A DNA stretch of 64,000 bases from assembly GCF_016598615.1 (NCBI RefSeq), contig NZ_CP066831.1, forward strand, positions 10,230,001-10,294,000, read 5' to 3'. Position numbers and translations under genes: made by a program. Source of the stretch: Streptomyces liliifuscus. GTDB taxonomy: Bacteria > Actinomycetota > Actinomycetes > Streptomycetales > Streptomycetaceae. Positions 7,953 to 16,763 of this stretch are shown here, one piece after another. The notes under the pieces were generated by a model. The model was not told the DNA's origin, searched no databases, and saw only the letters and a program-made list of their open reading frames with translations. Position 1 is the first letter of the stretch. Each line of letters begins with the position of its first letter.

Positions 7953-9017
7953 ATGACCGCGTCCCGCATCGACATCGACACCATCCGCCGGCTCCCCAAG
8001 GCCGTGCTGCACGACCACCTCGACGGCGGCCTGCGCCCCACCACGCTCGTCGAACTCGCCGACGCGGTCGGCCACACGCTCCCCACCACCGACCCGGACG
8101 AGCTGGCCGCCTGGTACTACGAGGCCGCCAACTCCGGTGACCTGGTCCGCTACATAGCCACCTTCGAGCACACCCTCGCCGTGATGCAGACCCGCGAGGG
8201 ACTGCTGCGCACCGCCGAGGAGTACGTGCTCGACCTGGCCGAGGACGGCGTCGTCTACGGCGAGGTGCGCTACGCCCCCGAGCTGCTGGTCAACGGCGGG
8301 CTGGCCCTCTCCGAGGTCGTCGAGACCGTGCAGGAGGGCCTGGCCGCCGGTATGGCGAAGGCGGCAGCCGCCGGCACCCCGGTCCGGGTCGGCACCCTGC
8401 TGTGCGGGATGCGCATGTTCGACCGGGTCCGCGAGGCCGCCGACCTGGCCGTGGCCTTCCGGGACGCGGGCGTCGTCGGCTTCGACATCGCGGGCGCCGA
8501 GGACGGCTTCCCGCCCGCCGACCACCTCGCCGCCTTCGAGCACCTGCGCGTCGAGAACGTCCCGTTCACCATCCACGCCGGCGAGGCGCACGGCCTGCCC
8601 AGCATCCACCAGGCCATCCAGGTCTGCGGCGCCCAGCGCATCGGCCACGGCGTCCGTATCACCGAGGACATCGTCGACGGCAAGCTCGGCCGTGTCGCGG
8701 GCTGGGTGCGCGACCGCCGTATCGCCCTGGAGATGTGCCCGACCTCCAACCTCCAGACGGGCGCGGCCACTTCGATCGCCGACCACCCGATCACGCACCT
8801 GCGCGACCTGGGCTTCCGCGTCACCCTCAACACCGACAACCGGCTGGTCTCCGGCACGACCATGACCCGCGAGATGTCCCTGCTGGTCGACGAGGCGGGC
8901 TGGACGCTCGACGACCTGCGCACGGTCACGGTCAACGCCCTGAAGAGCGCGTTCATCCCGTTCGACGAGCGGGCCGCCCTCATCCGGGACGTCGTCCTGC
9001 CGGGCTACGAGCTCTGA
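7953..9017 (+). CDS. add: Adenosine deaminase
   Basis: Zinc hydrolase of 354 residues converting adenosine to inosine in purine salvage. The metal and active-site motifs are in order: HDHLDGG (His20, His22), TIHAGEA with the zinc His and catalytic Glu, RIGHGVR with the second histidine, and LNTDNR with the zinc-binding Asp. The domain fills the protein with no extension. The start ATG follows CCGAGGAAAC. A strong hairpin lies just after the stop. Streptomyces genomes often hold several add paralogues, so this may be one of a set. Confidence 0.93.
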   Translation: MTASRIDIDTIRRLPKAVLHDHLDGGLRPTTLVELADAVGHTLPTTDPDELAAWYYEAANSGDLVRYIATFEHTLAVMQTREGLLRTAEEYVLDLAEDGVVYGEVRYAPELLVNGGLALSEVVETVQEGLAAGMAKAAAAGTPVRVGTLLCGMRMFDRVREAADLAVAFRDAGVVGFDIAGAEDGFPPADHLAAFEHLRVENVPFTIHAGEAHGLPSIHQAIQVCGAQRIGHGVRITEDIVDGKLGRVAGWVRDRRIALEMCPTSNLQTGAATSIADHPITHLRDLGFRVTLNTDNRLVSGTTMTREMSLLVDEAGWTLDDLRTVTVNALKSAFIPFDERAALIRDVVLPGYEL

Positions 9018-9024
9018 TCACCCC

Positions 9025-9062
9025 GGGGCCGGCCGGACCGCTCGGCGGTTCCGGCCGGCCCC
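9025..9062. terminator. Strong bidirectional hairpin terminator
   Basis: A 13-bp perfect stem, GGGGCCGGCCGGA (9025-9037) with TCCGGCCGGCCCC (9050-9062), has a 12-nt loop that can pair further. It lies between the convergent adenosine deaminase and carotenoid oxygenase genes. Confidence 0.75.
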
Positions 9063-9072
9063 TCGTGTGCTC

Positions 9073-10569
9073 TCACGCGTCCGGCACCCAGTTCCCGTGG
9101 AAGCCCAGCGGCACCCGCCCCGGCAGATGGATCCGGGCCACCGGCTCACCCGTGAAGTCCTGGGCGGACAGGATCAGCAGATCGGCCGCGCCCCGGTCGG
9201 GATTGTGCACGTACGCCAGCGTGTAGCCGTCGTCCTCGGCCGCCCTCCGGTCCGCCGGGTCCGAGGCCACGAACACCGGCTCGCCGGCCGCCGCGTGCCG
9301 GGGCAGCCGGTGCACCTGAGTCGTACCGCGCAACAGGTCGTGCTTGATCAGCTCGTTGCGGAAGGCGCGGTCGGGCGGGTTCCCGTCGGGTGTCATATAC
9401 GCCAGCGTCATCTCGGCGGAGGCCGCCGAGTACCCGTACCGATGCCGCCGCCCCACCAGCGACTCGTTGACGCGCGGGAACTCCTGAGGCCGGTCGTCCA
9501 GCACCTTGGTGCGTACGCGGCCCCGGTCGAGGTCGACCGTCCAGCGGTGCAGCCGCGGGGTCCCGGCCCCGTACGGCCCGCCGGAGCCGCGTCCCGCGAC
9601 GAAGAAGGGCGCCGCGATGGCCGTGAGGTCGACGACCACCGACGAACCCTCGTCGTAGGCGTTGAGGGTGTGCGAGTAGTACGTCGGCTCCGCCTCGATC
9701 CAGCGGATCCGGCCGCCGGCCCGCGGCAGCACACCGACCCGCGCGGCATGCCGGTCGTTCCACACGTACGGCACCAGGTCGCCCCGCTCGGCGCCCGCCG
9801 GGTCGAAGGTGACCGGCATGTCGAAGATGACCACGTACTTCTCGGTGAGCGCGAAGTCGTGGATCATCGGGCTGTCCGCCACCGGGATCCTGGTGGTCCT
9901 GACGACCCGCCCCGCCGCGTTCACCACCAGGTGCCGGATGTGGTTCCAGGTCGGGTAGTACGTGATCGCGTGCAGCTCGCCCGACTCCGCGTCGAGCTTG
10001 GTGTGCGCGGTGAACGCGCCCTCCAGGGTGCCGCGGAAGTCGTACGTACCCACCGTGTTGAGCTCGTAGTCGAGTTCGTACGGCAGAGGGCCGCTCTCCT
10101 GGAGGGCCAGGACCCGTCCGCGGTGCCCGATGACGTGGGTGTTGCACGGGAAGTCGTCCGGTGGCACCGGGCCCGGGTAGGGCTCGCCGAGTTTCTCGGC
10201 GACGCGGGAGGAGCGGACCCAGCGGTTGCGGTACCACTCGGCGCGACCGTCCCGCAGCCGGACGCCGTGCACCATGCCGTCGCCCTGCATCCAGTGGTGC
10301 GCCCGGGGGTCCTCAAGACCCAGGACGTTCGGCCCGTTCCTGAGGTAGCGGCCGTTCAGCTCGCGCGGGATCCGTCCGGTGACGGGGAGACCGAAGGCGG
10401 TCAGCTCCTCTGTGACCGGGGCGAACGCCCCCTCCAGGAACGGGAAGCGGCGCTCCTTCGCGGCGGCGGGAGCGCCTGCCGCGAGTCCTCCCGTCACCCC
10501 CACCAGTCCGCCCGCCGCCGCGATGGCGGCCGCCCCGCGCAGTACGTTCCGTCGGCTGTGCTCAGTCAT
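9073..10569 (-). CDS. Carotenoid oxygenase family protein, Tat-exported
   Basis: 498-residue non-haem iron oxygenase of the RPE65/carotenoid cleavage family. The four iron-binding histidine contexts appear in order: CNTHVIGH, PTWNHIRH, SPMIHDFAL and the C-terminal GFHGNW. The early GRYLRNGPN and HWMQGDGMVHGV are family hallmarks. The N-terminus, SRRNVLRG followed by a long alanine/glycine stretch, is a probable twin-arginine signal, which is unusual for this family. ATG 10569 is preferred over an upstream in-frame ATG because GGAG lies just before it and the Tat signal then starts at residue 4. Substrates could be carotenoids or stilbene-like phenolics. Confidence 0.88.
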   Translation of the reverse strand: MTEHSRRNVLRGAAAIAAAGGLVGVTGGLAAGAPAAAKERRFPFLEGAFAPVTEELTAFGLPVTGRIPRELNGRYLRNGPNVLGLEDPRAHHWMQGDGMVHGVRLRDGRAEWYRNRWVRSSRVAEKLGEPYPGPVPPDDFPCNTHVIGHRGRVLALQESGPLPYELDYELNTVGTYDFRGTLEGAFTAHTKLDAESGELHAITYYPTWNHIRHLVVNAAGRVVRTTRIPVADSPMIHDFALTEKYVVIFDMPVTFDPAGAERGDLVPYVWNDRHAARVGVLPRAGGRIRWIEAEPTYYSHTLNAYDEGSSVVVDLTAIAAPFFVAGRGSGGPYGAGTPRLHRWTVDLDRGRVRTKVLDDRPQEFPRVNESLVGRRHRYGYSAASAEMTLAYMTPDGNPPDRAFRNELIKHDLLRGTTQVHRLPRHAAAGEPVFVASDPADRRAAEDDGYTLAYVHNPDRGAADLLILSAQDFTGEPVARIHLPGRVPLGFHGNWVPDA

Positions 10570-10638
10570 CTCCGCACTCCCCGTGCCGCAGTTGTCGTGT
10601 TCGATGTGCACGAGTCTGCGGCGGGGGACCGGGCCCGG

Positions 10639-11550
10639 TCAGGAGTGGTGGAGCCCGTCCTGGGGTGGTGTCAGACCCCCTGTTTCGAGCAGCGACATCA
10701 GGGCCCGGGCGGCCGGACTGGTCGCCTCCGGGGGCGGCAGCATCGCCACGGTCTCGTACGGCGTCTCGGTGTCGGCCTTGAGAGGAAGCGCGGGCAGCGC
10801 CCGCCGCTTGTGGGCGAAGTGGCGCGGTACGACGGCGATGCCGAGGCCCTCCTCGACGAGGTCGAGGAGGCTGTGCACGTCGTTGACCTCCAGGGCGACC
10901 GTGCGGTGCACGCCCGCCGCCGCGAAGGCCGCGTCGGTCGTGCGGCGCGGACCCCAGTCGGGGTGGAAGTCGACGAAGGGCTCGCCGCCGAGTTCGTCCG
11001 GGGTGACGGGTCCGCCGGTCGCCAGCCGGTGCGAGGGGTGGCAGAGCACGGTCATCGGCTCGCTGGTCAGGGGCAGACAGCGGAGCTGCTCCGTGTCGGC
11101 GCGGGTCGTCACGGCGAAGGCCAGGTCCAGGCGGCCCGCGGCGACGTCCTCGGCGAGCGCGCCCGAGCCGGCCTGCCGCAGCCGGATCTCCACGTCCGGA
11201 TGCTGCCTGCGGAACGCGGCCAGCAACTGCGCGACCTGCACCCCGGCGATGCACTGCTCGGTGCCCAGGGAGAGCGTGCCGCGCAGCACGCCCTGTACGG
11301 CGGCCACGGCGTCCTGGGCCGCGCGGACCTGTGCGAGGATCCGCTCGGCCTCGGTCAGCAGGGCCCGGCCGGCCTCGGTGAGCGTGACGCGGCGGGTCGT
11401 GCGGACGAACAGCGGGGCACGCAGCTCCCGCTCCAGGGCGCGGATCGACGCGGACAGACCCGACTGCGAGACCATCAGGCGTTCCGCTGCCCGGGTGAAG
11501 TGCTGGTCCTCGGCGACCGCGACGAAGTGCTGCAGGTGGCGCAATTCCAT
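10639..11550 (-). CDS. LysR-family transcriptional regulator
   Basis: 303-residue LysR regulator. The N-terminal winged helix (MELRHLQHFVAVAEDQHFTRAAERL, residues 1-25 as two overlapping segments, then SQSGLSASIRALE) is followed by a two-lobed periplasmic-binding-like effector domain from about residue 90. It is divergent from the aldo/keto reductase gene with 113 bp between starts, the standard layout for a LysR protein and its target. The carotenoid oxygenase gene lies downstream on the same strand after 69 bp and may also belong to its unit. The effector is unknown. Confidence 0.92.
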   Translation of the reverse strand: MELRHLQHFVAVAEDQHFTRAAERLMVSQSGLSASIRALERELRAPLFVRTTRRVTLTEAGRALLTEAERILAQVRAAQDAVAAVQGVLRGTLSLGTEQCIAGVQVAQLLAAFRRQHPDVEIRLRQAGSGALAEDVAAGRLDLAFAVTTRADTEQLRCLPLTSEPMTVLCHPSHRLATGGPVTPDELGGEPFVDFHPDWGPRRTTDAAFAAAGVHRTVALEVNDVHSLLDLVEEGLGIAVVPRHFAHKRRALPALPLKADTETPYETVAMLPPPEATSPAARALMSLLETGGLTPPQDGLHHS

Positions 11551-11663
11551 GATTGAGAAGCGTATCCGCTGAATCCCATCCGATTCTCCTGTTGGACCGC
11601 TGTCGAGCGGGCAGGCGAGAGTGGACACCGGTCCACTCCGTACCGACCCCTCTGGAGAACGCG

Positions 11664-12668
11664 TTGTACACCGCACACACCGACCGTTACGCGGACATGC
11701 CCTACCGGCGCACGGGACGCAGCGGCCTGAAACTTCCCGCGCTCTCCCTCGGCCTGTGGCACAACTTCGGCCCCGACCGGCCCGTGGACACCCAGCGCGC
11801 GATCCTGCGCCGGGCCTTCGACCTGGGCGTCAGCCACTTCGACCTGGCGAACAACTACGGGCCCCCGCCCGGCGCCGCCGAGTCCGCGCTCGGTGAGGCG
11901 CTCAAGGCCGACTTCGGTCCGTACCGCGACGAGCTGGTCATCTCCACCAAGGCCGGATACCTGATGTGGCCGGGCCCGTACGGCGAATGGGGCTCCCGCA
12001 AGTACCTGCTGTCCTCGCTCGACCAGAGCCTGGGCCGGATGGGCCTCGACTACGTCGACATCTTCTACTCCCACCGCCCCGACCCGGAGACTCCCCTGGA
12101 GGAGACGATGGGCGCGCTGCACTCGGCGGTGCAGCAGGGCAAGGCGCTGTACGTCGGTGTCTCCAACTACTCGCCGGAGCAGACCCGGGAGGCCGCCCGC
12201 ATCCTGGGCGAGCTGGGCACCCCGCTCCTCATCCACCAGCCGCGCTACTCGATGCTCGACCGGCGTCCCGAGGAGCAGGGGCTCCTGGACACCCTCGACG
12301 AGCTGAAGGTGGGCTCCATCGCCTACTCGCCGCTGGAGCAGGGCCTGCTCACGGGCCGCTACCTCGACGGGATCCCGGAGGGTTCGCGGGCCGCCAGTGA
12401 CAGCCCCTTCCTGAGTGCCGAAACGGTGACCGACGACCTCGTCGGCAACCTGCGCGCCCTGGACGACATCGCGAAGACCCGCGGCCAGTCCCTGGCCCAG
12501 ATGGCGCTGGCCTGGGTACTGCGCGGCGGCCGGGTCACCTCCGCCCTGATCGGCGCCAGCAGCCCGCAGCAGCTGGAGGACAGCGTGGCGGCCACGGGCA
12601 ACCTGGACTTCTCGGAGGACGAGCTCACCCGCATCGACGAGATCGTGAGGCAGGCCTCCAAGGCTTGA
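11664..12668 (+). CDS. Aldo/keto reductase, YghZ/GPR-type
   Basis: 334-residue NADPH-dependent aldo/keto reductase. The tetrad is visible as Asp and Tyr in HFDLANNYGPP, Lys in ISTKAGY and His in FYSHRPDP. The segments MPYRRTGRSGLKLP and LSLGLWHNFG match the L-glyceraldehyde-3-phosphate reductase (YghZ) branch. TTG 11664 is chosen because TGGAG lies 6 nt upstream and the resulting MYTAHTDRYADMPYRR aligns with family N-termini. It is divergent from the LysR gene, its likely regulator. A hairpin terminator follows. Confidence 0.9.
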   Translation: MYTAHTDRYADMPYRRTGRSGLKLPALSLGLWHNFGPDRPVDTQRAILRRAFDLGVSHFDLANNYGPPPGAAESALGEALKADFGPYRDELVISTKAGYLMWPGPYGEWGSRKYLLSSLDQSLGRMGLDYVDIFYSHRPDPETPLEETMGALHSAVQQGKALYVGVSNYSPEQTREAARILGELGTPLLIHQPRYSMLDRRPEEQGLLDTLDELKVGSIAYSPLEQGLLTGRYLDGIPEGSRAASDSPFLSAETVTDDLVGNLRALDDIAKTRGQSLAQMALAWVLRGGRVTSALIGASSPQQLEDSVAATGNLDFSEDELTRIDEIVRQASKA

Positions 12669-12685
12669 GTGCCAGGTACGGACCG

Positions 12686-12727
12686 ACGGACTGACCCCCG
12701 AGCCGCGGGCGGAGGGGGTCAGTCCGT
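12686..12727. terminator. Bidirectional terminator, 14-bp stem
   Basis: ACGGACTGACCCCC (12686-12699) pairs perfectly with GGGGGTCAGTCCGT (12714-12727) around a 14-nt loop. The stop codon of the convergent DUF1905 gene (12719-12721) lies within the right arm. Confidence 0.75.
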
Positions 12728-13006
12728 GACGCGTTCCTCCAGACGCACGGTCACGGTGTCCCCGGCCTCCTTGCCGATCGCCTTGCGGACGTCGGCCTTC
12801 ACGGGAAGCTTGTGGGTGCCGTCGCCGAGGGCCATGAACGAACTCCGGAAGGGATGGCCGTCGATCGTCCCGCGGACCTTGACCAGGCCGCGCGTGCCGA
12901 AGAATCCGACGGACTCCGGCCAGACGAGATAGGTCCAGCCGCCCTTCTCGGGGCTCTTCCGAAGTTCCGCGGTGAATTCCCGGTCCAATTCGGTGCCCGT
13001 GCTCAT
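12719..13006 (-). CDS. DUF1905 domain protein
   Basis: 95-residue DUF1905 protein, a small beta-barrel-like domain. The typical segments are FFGTRGLVKVRGTIDGHPF, then GDGTHKLPVKADVRKAIG and GDTVTVRLE near the end. Function is not established. In other proteins the domain is often fused to a YdeI/OmpD-associated segment, which is missing here. The last codon lies inside the shared terminator stem. Confidence 0.85.
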   Translation of the reverse strand: MSTGTELDREFTAELRKSPEKGGWTYLVWPESVGFFGTRGLVKVRGTIDGHPFRSSFMALGDGTHKLPVKADVRKAIGKEAGDTVTVRLEERVTD

Positions 13007-13099
13007 GATGTCCTCCGCTGTCCCGGTGGTCTTTCCCGGCCCGATGGCCTCTCCTATACGAGACCACCGGGCGCGGCAAAACTCATCGCGGCAGCCGTG

Positions 13100-13483
13100 T
13101 CATGCCCCGGCGGGCACCCGGTCCAGGAATCCGTGCACGCTCCGTATCCGCCCGTCGTCGCCCAGGGTGATCACGTCGAAGCCGGCGACCGGCGCCGAGC
13201 CGTCCGCGACGGCGACCAGCTCCCAGCCGAAGCGGGCGAGGTCGTGGTGCCCGTCCACGGCACCGGTGAGCCGGAACTCGAATCCGGGGAACTGCTCGTG
13301 GGCCGCGGCGATCACGGCCGCGATCCCGTCGTGCCCGCGGACGTCGGCCAGCGGGTCGGTGTACGTGCCGTCGGCGGTCCAGGCGGCGGTCACAGCCTTC
13401 GCCAGAGCCTCCTCCCCGCCCGCGTTCCAGGCATCGAAGTAGCGGGCGACGGCGGTTGCGTAGCGGTCCTGGTTCGCGGACAT
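13100..13483 (-). CDS. SnoaL-like NTF2-fold protein
   Basis: 127-residue nuclear-transport-factor-2/SnoaL fold protein. An N-terminal helix pair (YATAVARYFDAWNAGG) is followed by WTADGTYTDPLADVRGHDG and a curved sheet ending in HGFLDRVP. Fold members include polyketide cyclases, isomerases and uncharacterised proteins; no catalytic residues can be assigned safely. The region upstream (13506-13525) carries two copies of TCGTACGTAC that could be a control site. Confidence 0.82.
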   Translation of the reverse strand: MSANQDRYATAVARYFDAWNAGGEEALAKAVTAAWTADGTYTDPLADVRGHDGIAAVIAAAHEQFPGFEFRLTGAVDGHHDLARFGWELVAVADGSAPVAGFDVITLGDDGRIRSVHGFLDRVPAGA

Positions 13484-13908
13484 GGGCGATCAGCCTCCAT
13501 CGAGGTCGTACGTACTCGTACGTACTGGTCAGGGCCCGGATCGGACGTTCTCGGGATCCGGTACCGCAACCATGCCGGGCGTCGCCGGACCCGTCGATTA
13601 CCCCTCGGGTAATGCCCGCGGACACCTCTCGGGTGATCCCCCGGAGGACCCTGATCTTCGCGGCCGTGTCATTTCAGCCAGTAACCGCGGTGAATATGCC
13701 AGGAGACTGGCTGGAATGGCATGGTGACAGTGTGTCAGGAGTGGCGATACTTGAATGCTAGGGCTATTCACAGCCCTGAGAACGGCGCGGGAATCGCCAT
13801 GGGATCACCCGGCGGACCGACCGAAGAACAGCGCCATCGTGCACCACCAGCGAGCCGCAGGAAAGAGAGGCCGGACCGGCAGCAAGCGGATGCAATGGGG
13901 GAGCGATC
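13484..13908. other. 425-bp intergenic region with palindromes
   Basis: No credible gene. It contains a direct repeat TCGTACGTAC (13506-13515 and 13516-13525) and a perfect inverted repeat ATTACCC-CTC-GGGTAAT (13597-13613). A related partial copy around CACCTCTCGGGTGAT begins near 13622. Candidate promoter elements are GTGACA (13724-13729) and GATACT (13746-13751) with a 16-bp spacer, about 158 bp upstream of the next gene. The palindromes look like operator sites for unidentified regulators. Confidence 0.4.
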
Positions 13909-14319
13909 GTGCACGACGAATTCCTTTGCCATGTCACCGCGTACGGAGTGTGCGGAGGCATGTGGGTCGGTGTCCCGCTCGGCACCTACCGGGCGCCCAC
14001 CCTGGCGCTGGCCATGTGGTGGTTACGGGACCGGGCGTCATGGATGGCCGAGCGCCTCGATCCGAACCCCGACGCCCCGTACTTCCCCCCGAACTCGATG
14101 ATGCCCGTCTCGGCCACCGCCCCGGACGTGCCCGGTGTGCTGCGCGCGTGGTGCGGCGACATCTTCCAACAGGAGCTGGCCGCCGAGGAGCTGGCCGCGG
14201 GGCATCTGGTCCGCATCGCCACGAGTGACGACACCACCGAGTACGAACTACTCGCGGAGTCGGTCGACGCCCTGCGTATGCAGCGCACCCTCCCCTTCCT
14301 GTCCATGCCGGCCGCCTGA
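13909..14319 (+). CDS. Hypothetical protein with a TTA codon
   Basis: 136-residue protein I do not recognise. GTG 13909 follows a GGGGGAG ribosome site. The sequence has an early glycine/valine-rich stretch (YGVCGGMWVGVPLGTYRAP), a tryptophan-rich segment (MWWLRDRASW) and an acidic middle. Its C-terminus ends in MQRTLPFLSMPAA. There is no signal peptide or clear membrane segment. Codon 39 is TTA (14023-14025), which requires the bldA leucyl-tRNA, so expression may be tied to development. It lies 88 bp upstream of the FHA/ABC gene on the same strand. Confidence 0.7.
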   Translation: MHDEFLCHVTAYGVCGGMWVGVPLGTYRAPTLALAMWWLRDRASWMAERLDPNPDAPYFPPNSMMPVSATAPDVPGVLRAWCGDIFQQELAAEELAAGHLVRIATSDDTTEYELLAESVDALRMQRTLPFLSMPAA

Positions 14320-14395
14320 CACCCGATCCCGGCGGAGCCGTGCGGGCGCAGTCGCCGCCGATCGGGCGCAGCAGGCGCACATGTGGGCGAATAGC

Positions 14396-14401
14396 TAGAA
14401 T
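14396..14401 (+). promoter_or_regulatory. -10 element TAGAAT for a leaderless transcript
   Basis: TAGAAT ends 6 nt before the ATG at 14408, so transcription would start at or next to the A of the start codon. No Shine-Dalgarno sequence is present. A -35 element is not obvious. Confidence 0.6.
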
Positions 14402-14407
14402 TCAGGC

Positions 14408-16744
14408 ATGGGAGAGCGTTCAGTGGCGCCCGAACTCGTCCTCGAAACCGAGACGGGGTCCCTGGTGATGACCCCGAACCACGACTATCACGTCGGCCGC
14501 GACCCGCTGAGCGACATCGTCATCGACGACGCCCGGGTCTCCTGGCACCACGCGGTCCTGCGGCCCAACGCCGATCACTGGACGCTCTGGGACGAGAACA
14601 GCACGAACGGTACGTACGCCGACGGCCGCCGCGTCCACGAGTGGGACGTCGGCCCCGGCAGCGTCATCCGCTTCGGCAACCCCGCCGACGGCCCGAGCGC
14701 CGTACTGGCCGACCGGCCCCCGCCCGCCCCCGAGCGCCCCTCCGCGGTCTCCCTGCCCGCCGCGACCGGCACCTTCCGGCAGCCCACGACCGTGCGCCCG
14801 CTGCCCGCCCGCATGGTCCGCATCGGTCGCGGCGGTGACAACGACCTGGTCGTCGACGACCTGATCGTGTCCAGACGTCACGCGGAGCTGCGCGCGATGC
14901 CGGACGGCACGTACGAGATCGTCGACCTGGGCAGCCACAACGGCACATTCCTCAACGGGCAGCCCGTCACCCGGGCCCCCATCGACGCGGGCGACATCGT
15001 CGGCATCGGCCACTCGGCGTTCTGCCTGGTCGGCGACCAGCTGCAGGAGTACGTCGACACCGGCGAGGTCTCCCTCGACGTGCAGGACCTGTCGGTCGCC
15101 GTCGACAAGGGCCGCAAGACGCTCCTGGACCGGGTCTCCTTCCCTGTCGGCGAGAAGTGCCTGCTCGCCGTCGTCGGGCCCAGCGGCGCCGGAAAGTCCA
15201 CCCTGCTCAACGCCCTGACCGGCCAGCGGCCCGCAGACCGGGGCACGGTCCTGTACGACGGCCGCGACCTGTACCGCGACTACGCCGAGCTGCGCCAGCG
15301 CATCGGCCTCGTACCGCAGGACGACATCCTGCACGCCCAGCTGACCGTGCGGCGGGCCCTCACCTACGCCGCACAGCTGCGCTTCCCGCAGGACACCGCG
15401 AAGGCCGAGCGCCGCGCCCGGGTCGACGAGGTGGTGCGGGAGCTGGGCCTGGAACAGCGGGTCGGGCAGCCCATCCACAGCCTCTCCGGCGGCCAGCGCA
15501 AGCGCGTCAGCGTGGCCCTGGAACTGCTCACCAAGCCCTCGCTGCTCTTCCTCGACGAGCCGACCTCCGGCCTCGACCCCGGTATGGACCGCTCCGTGAT
15601 GCACATGCTGCGCGGCCTCGCCGACGACGGGCGGACCGTCATCGTGGTCACCCACAGTGTCCTCAGCCTCGACGTCTGCGACCGGCTGCTCGTACTCGCA
15701 CCCGGAGGCAAGGTCGCCTACTACGGGCCGCCCGACGAGACTCTCGCCTTCTTCGGCTACGAACAGTGGCCCGAGGCGTTCGAGGCCTTCGAGCGGGACC
15801 GCGAACGGGACTGGGCCGGCGACTACCTGGCCTCGCTCCAGCACCGCCAGTACATCGTCAACTCCACCGCCCAGCCGCACATGGGCCAGGCCGCCCAGGC
15901 CCCTGGCACGGTTCCCCGCCCGCCCAAGGCACAGAGCTGGGGCTCCCAGCTGGGCACCCTCGTGCGCCGGTACGCGGCCGCGCTCAGCGCCGACCGGACG
16001 TTCCTCGCCATCATGATCGCCCTGCCGTTCGTCATGGGCGCCATGGCCCGGGCCCTGGCCGGCAGCAAGCTGACGCAGGAGACGGCGATGAACGCGCTGC
16101 TCATCCTCTGCGTCGGCGGAGTCCTCACCGGCGCGGCCAACGCCGTGCGCGAACTGGTCAAGGAACGGGTGATCTACCAGCGGGAACGGGCCGTCGGCCT
16201 GTCCAGATCGGCGTACCTGATGTCCAAGGTCGTCGTCCTCGGCACCATCACCGTCCTCCAGGCCGTCGTCCTGACCCTGGTGGCGCTGCTCGGCGTCGAC
16301 CTGAACGCGCCCGGCGGCGAGGGCGTGCTCATGCCGCCCCTCGTCGAGATCACGGTCGCCGTCGCCCTGCTCTCCTTCACCGCCATGATGCTCGGCCTCC
16401 TCGTCTCCGCCCTGGTGCGCAAGGAGGAGGTCACGATGCCCCTGCTCGTGCTCCTCGCCATCGTCCAGGTCGTGTTCTGCGGCGCGCTGCTGAAGCTCGA
16501 CGGCGTCCCCGGCATCGAGCAGCTGTCCTGGCTGGTGCCGTCCCGGTGGGCCCTCGGAGCCATGGCGGGCACCATCGGCCTGGCCCGGCTCGTCCCGGGC
16601 GACCTGACCGCCGACCCGCTGTTCAAGCACTCGGTGGGCGTGTGGCTGCTCAACATGGGCATGCTCGTCGTCCTCTCCGCGGTCTTCGGCTATCTGGTCG
16701 CCCGGCTGCTGAGGCGGCACGAACCCGAAGTCATGCGGAAGTAG
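14408..16744 (+). CDS. FHA-FHA-ABC exporter, Rv1747-like
   Basis: 778-residue ABC-2-type exporter half with two N-terminal phospho-threonine-binding FHA domains. FHA1 is about residues 25-95 (Gly30-Arg31, Ser45, His48, Asn67) and FHA2 about 135-205 (Gly140-Arg141, Ser155, His158, Asn178-Gly179). Both keep the pThr-contacting residues. The ATPase domain is about 220-450, with Walker A GPSGAGKS, signature LSGGQRKR and Walker B LLFLDEPTSGLD. About six membrane helices follow at 535-775. Rv1747 of Mycobacterium tuberculosis has this layout and is phosphorylated by the Ser/Thr kinase PknF. The FHA1-FHA2 linker holds a PTT site (Thr127/128). The gene starts leaderless and heads a three-gene unit with an adaptor and a kinase. 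Confidence 0.93.
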   Translation: MGERSVAPELVLETETGSLVMTPNHDYHVGRDPLSDIVIDDARVSWHHAVLRPNADHWTLWDENSTNGTYADGRRVHEWDVGPGSVIRFGNPADGPSAVLADRPPPAPERPSAVSLPAATGTFRQPTTVRPLPARMVRIGRGGDNDLVVDDLIVSRRHAELRAMPDGTYEIVDLGSHNGTFLNGQPVTRAPIDAGDIVGIGHSAFCLVGDQLQEYVDTGEVSLDVQDLSVAVDKGRKTLLDRVSFPVGEKCLLAVVGPSGAGKSTLLNALTGQRPADRGTVLYDGRDLYRDYAELRQRIGLVPQDDILHAQLTVRRALTYAAQLRFPQDTAKAERRARVDEVVRELGLEQRVGQPIHSLSGGQRKRVSVALELLTKPSLLFLDEPTSGLDPGMDRSVMHMLRGLADDGRTVIVVTHSVLSLDVCDRLLVLAPGGKVAYYGPPDETLAFFGYEQWPEAFEAFERDRERDWAGDYLASLQHRQYIVNSTAQPHMGQAAQAPGTVPRPPKAQSWGSQLGTLVRRYAAALSADRTFLAIMIALPFVMGAMARALAGSKLTQETAMNALLILCVGGVLTGAANAVRELVKERVIYQRERAVGLSRSAYLMSKVVVLGTITVLQAVVLTLVALLGVDLNAPGGEGVLMPPLVEITVAVALLSFTAMMLGLLVSALVRKEEVTMPLLVLLAIVQVVFCGALLKLDGVPGIEQLSWLVPSRWALGAMAGTIGLARLVPGDLTADPLFKHSVGVWLLNMGMLVVLSAVFGYLVARLLRRHEPEVMRK

Positions 16745-16763
16745 CCCGCAGGAAGCAGGCGCG

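Noticed and set aside
13721..14101. Alternative plus-strand frame overlapping the TTA-containing gene
   Set aside because: No ribosome site and poor third-position bias relative to the frame at 13909.
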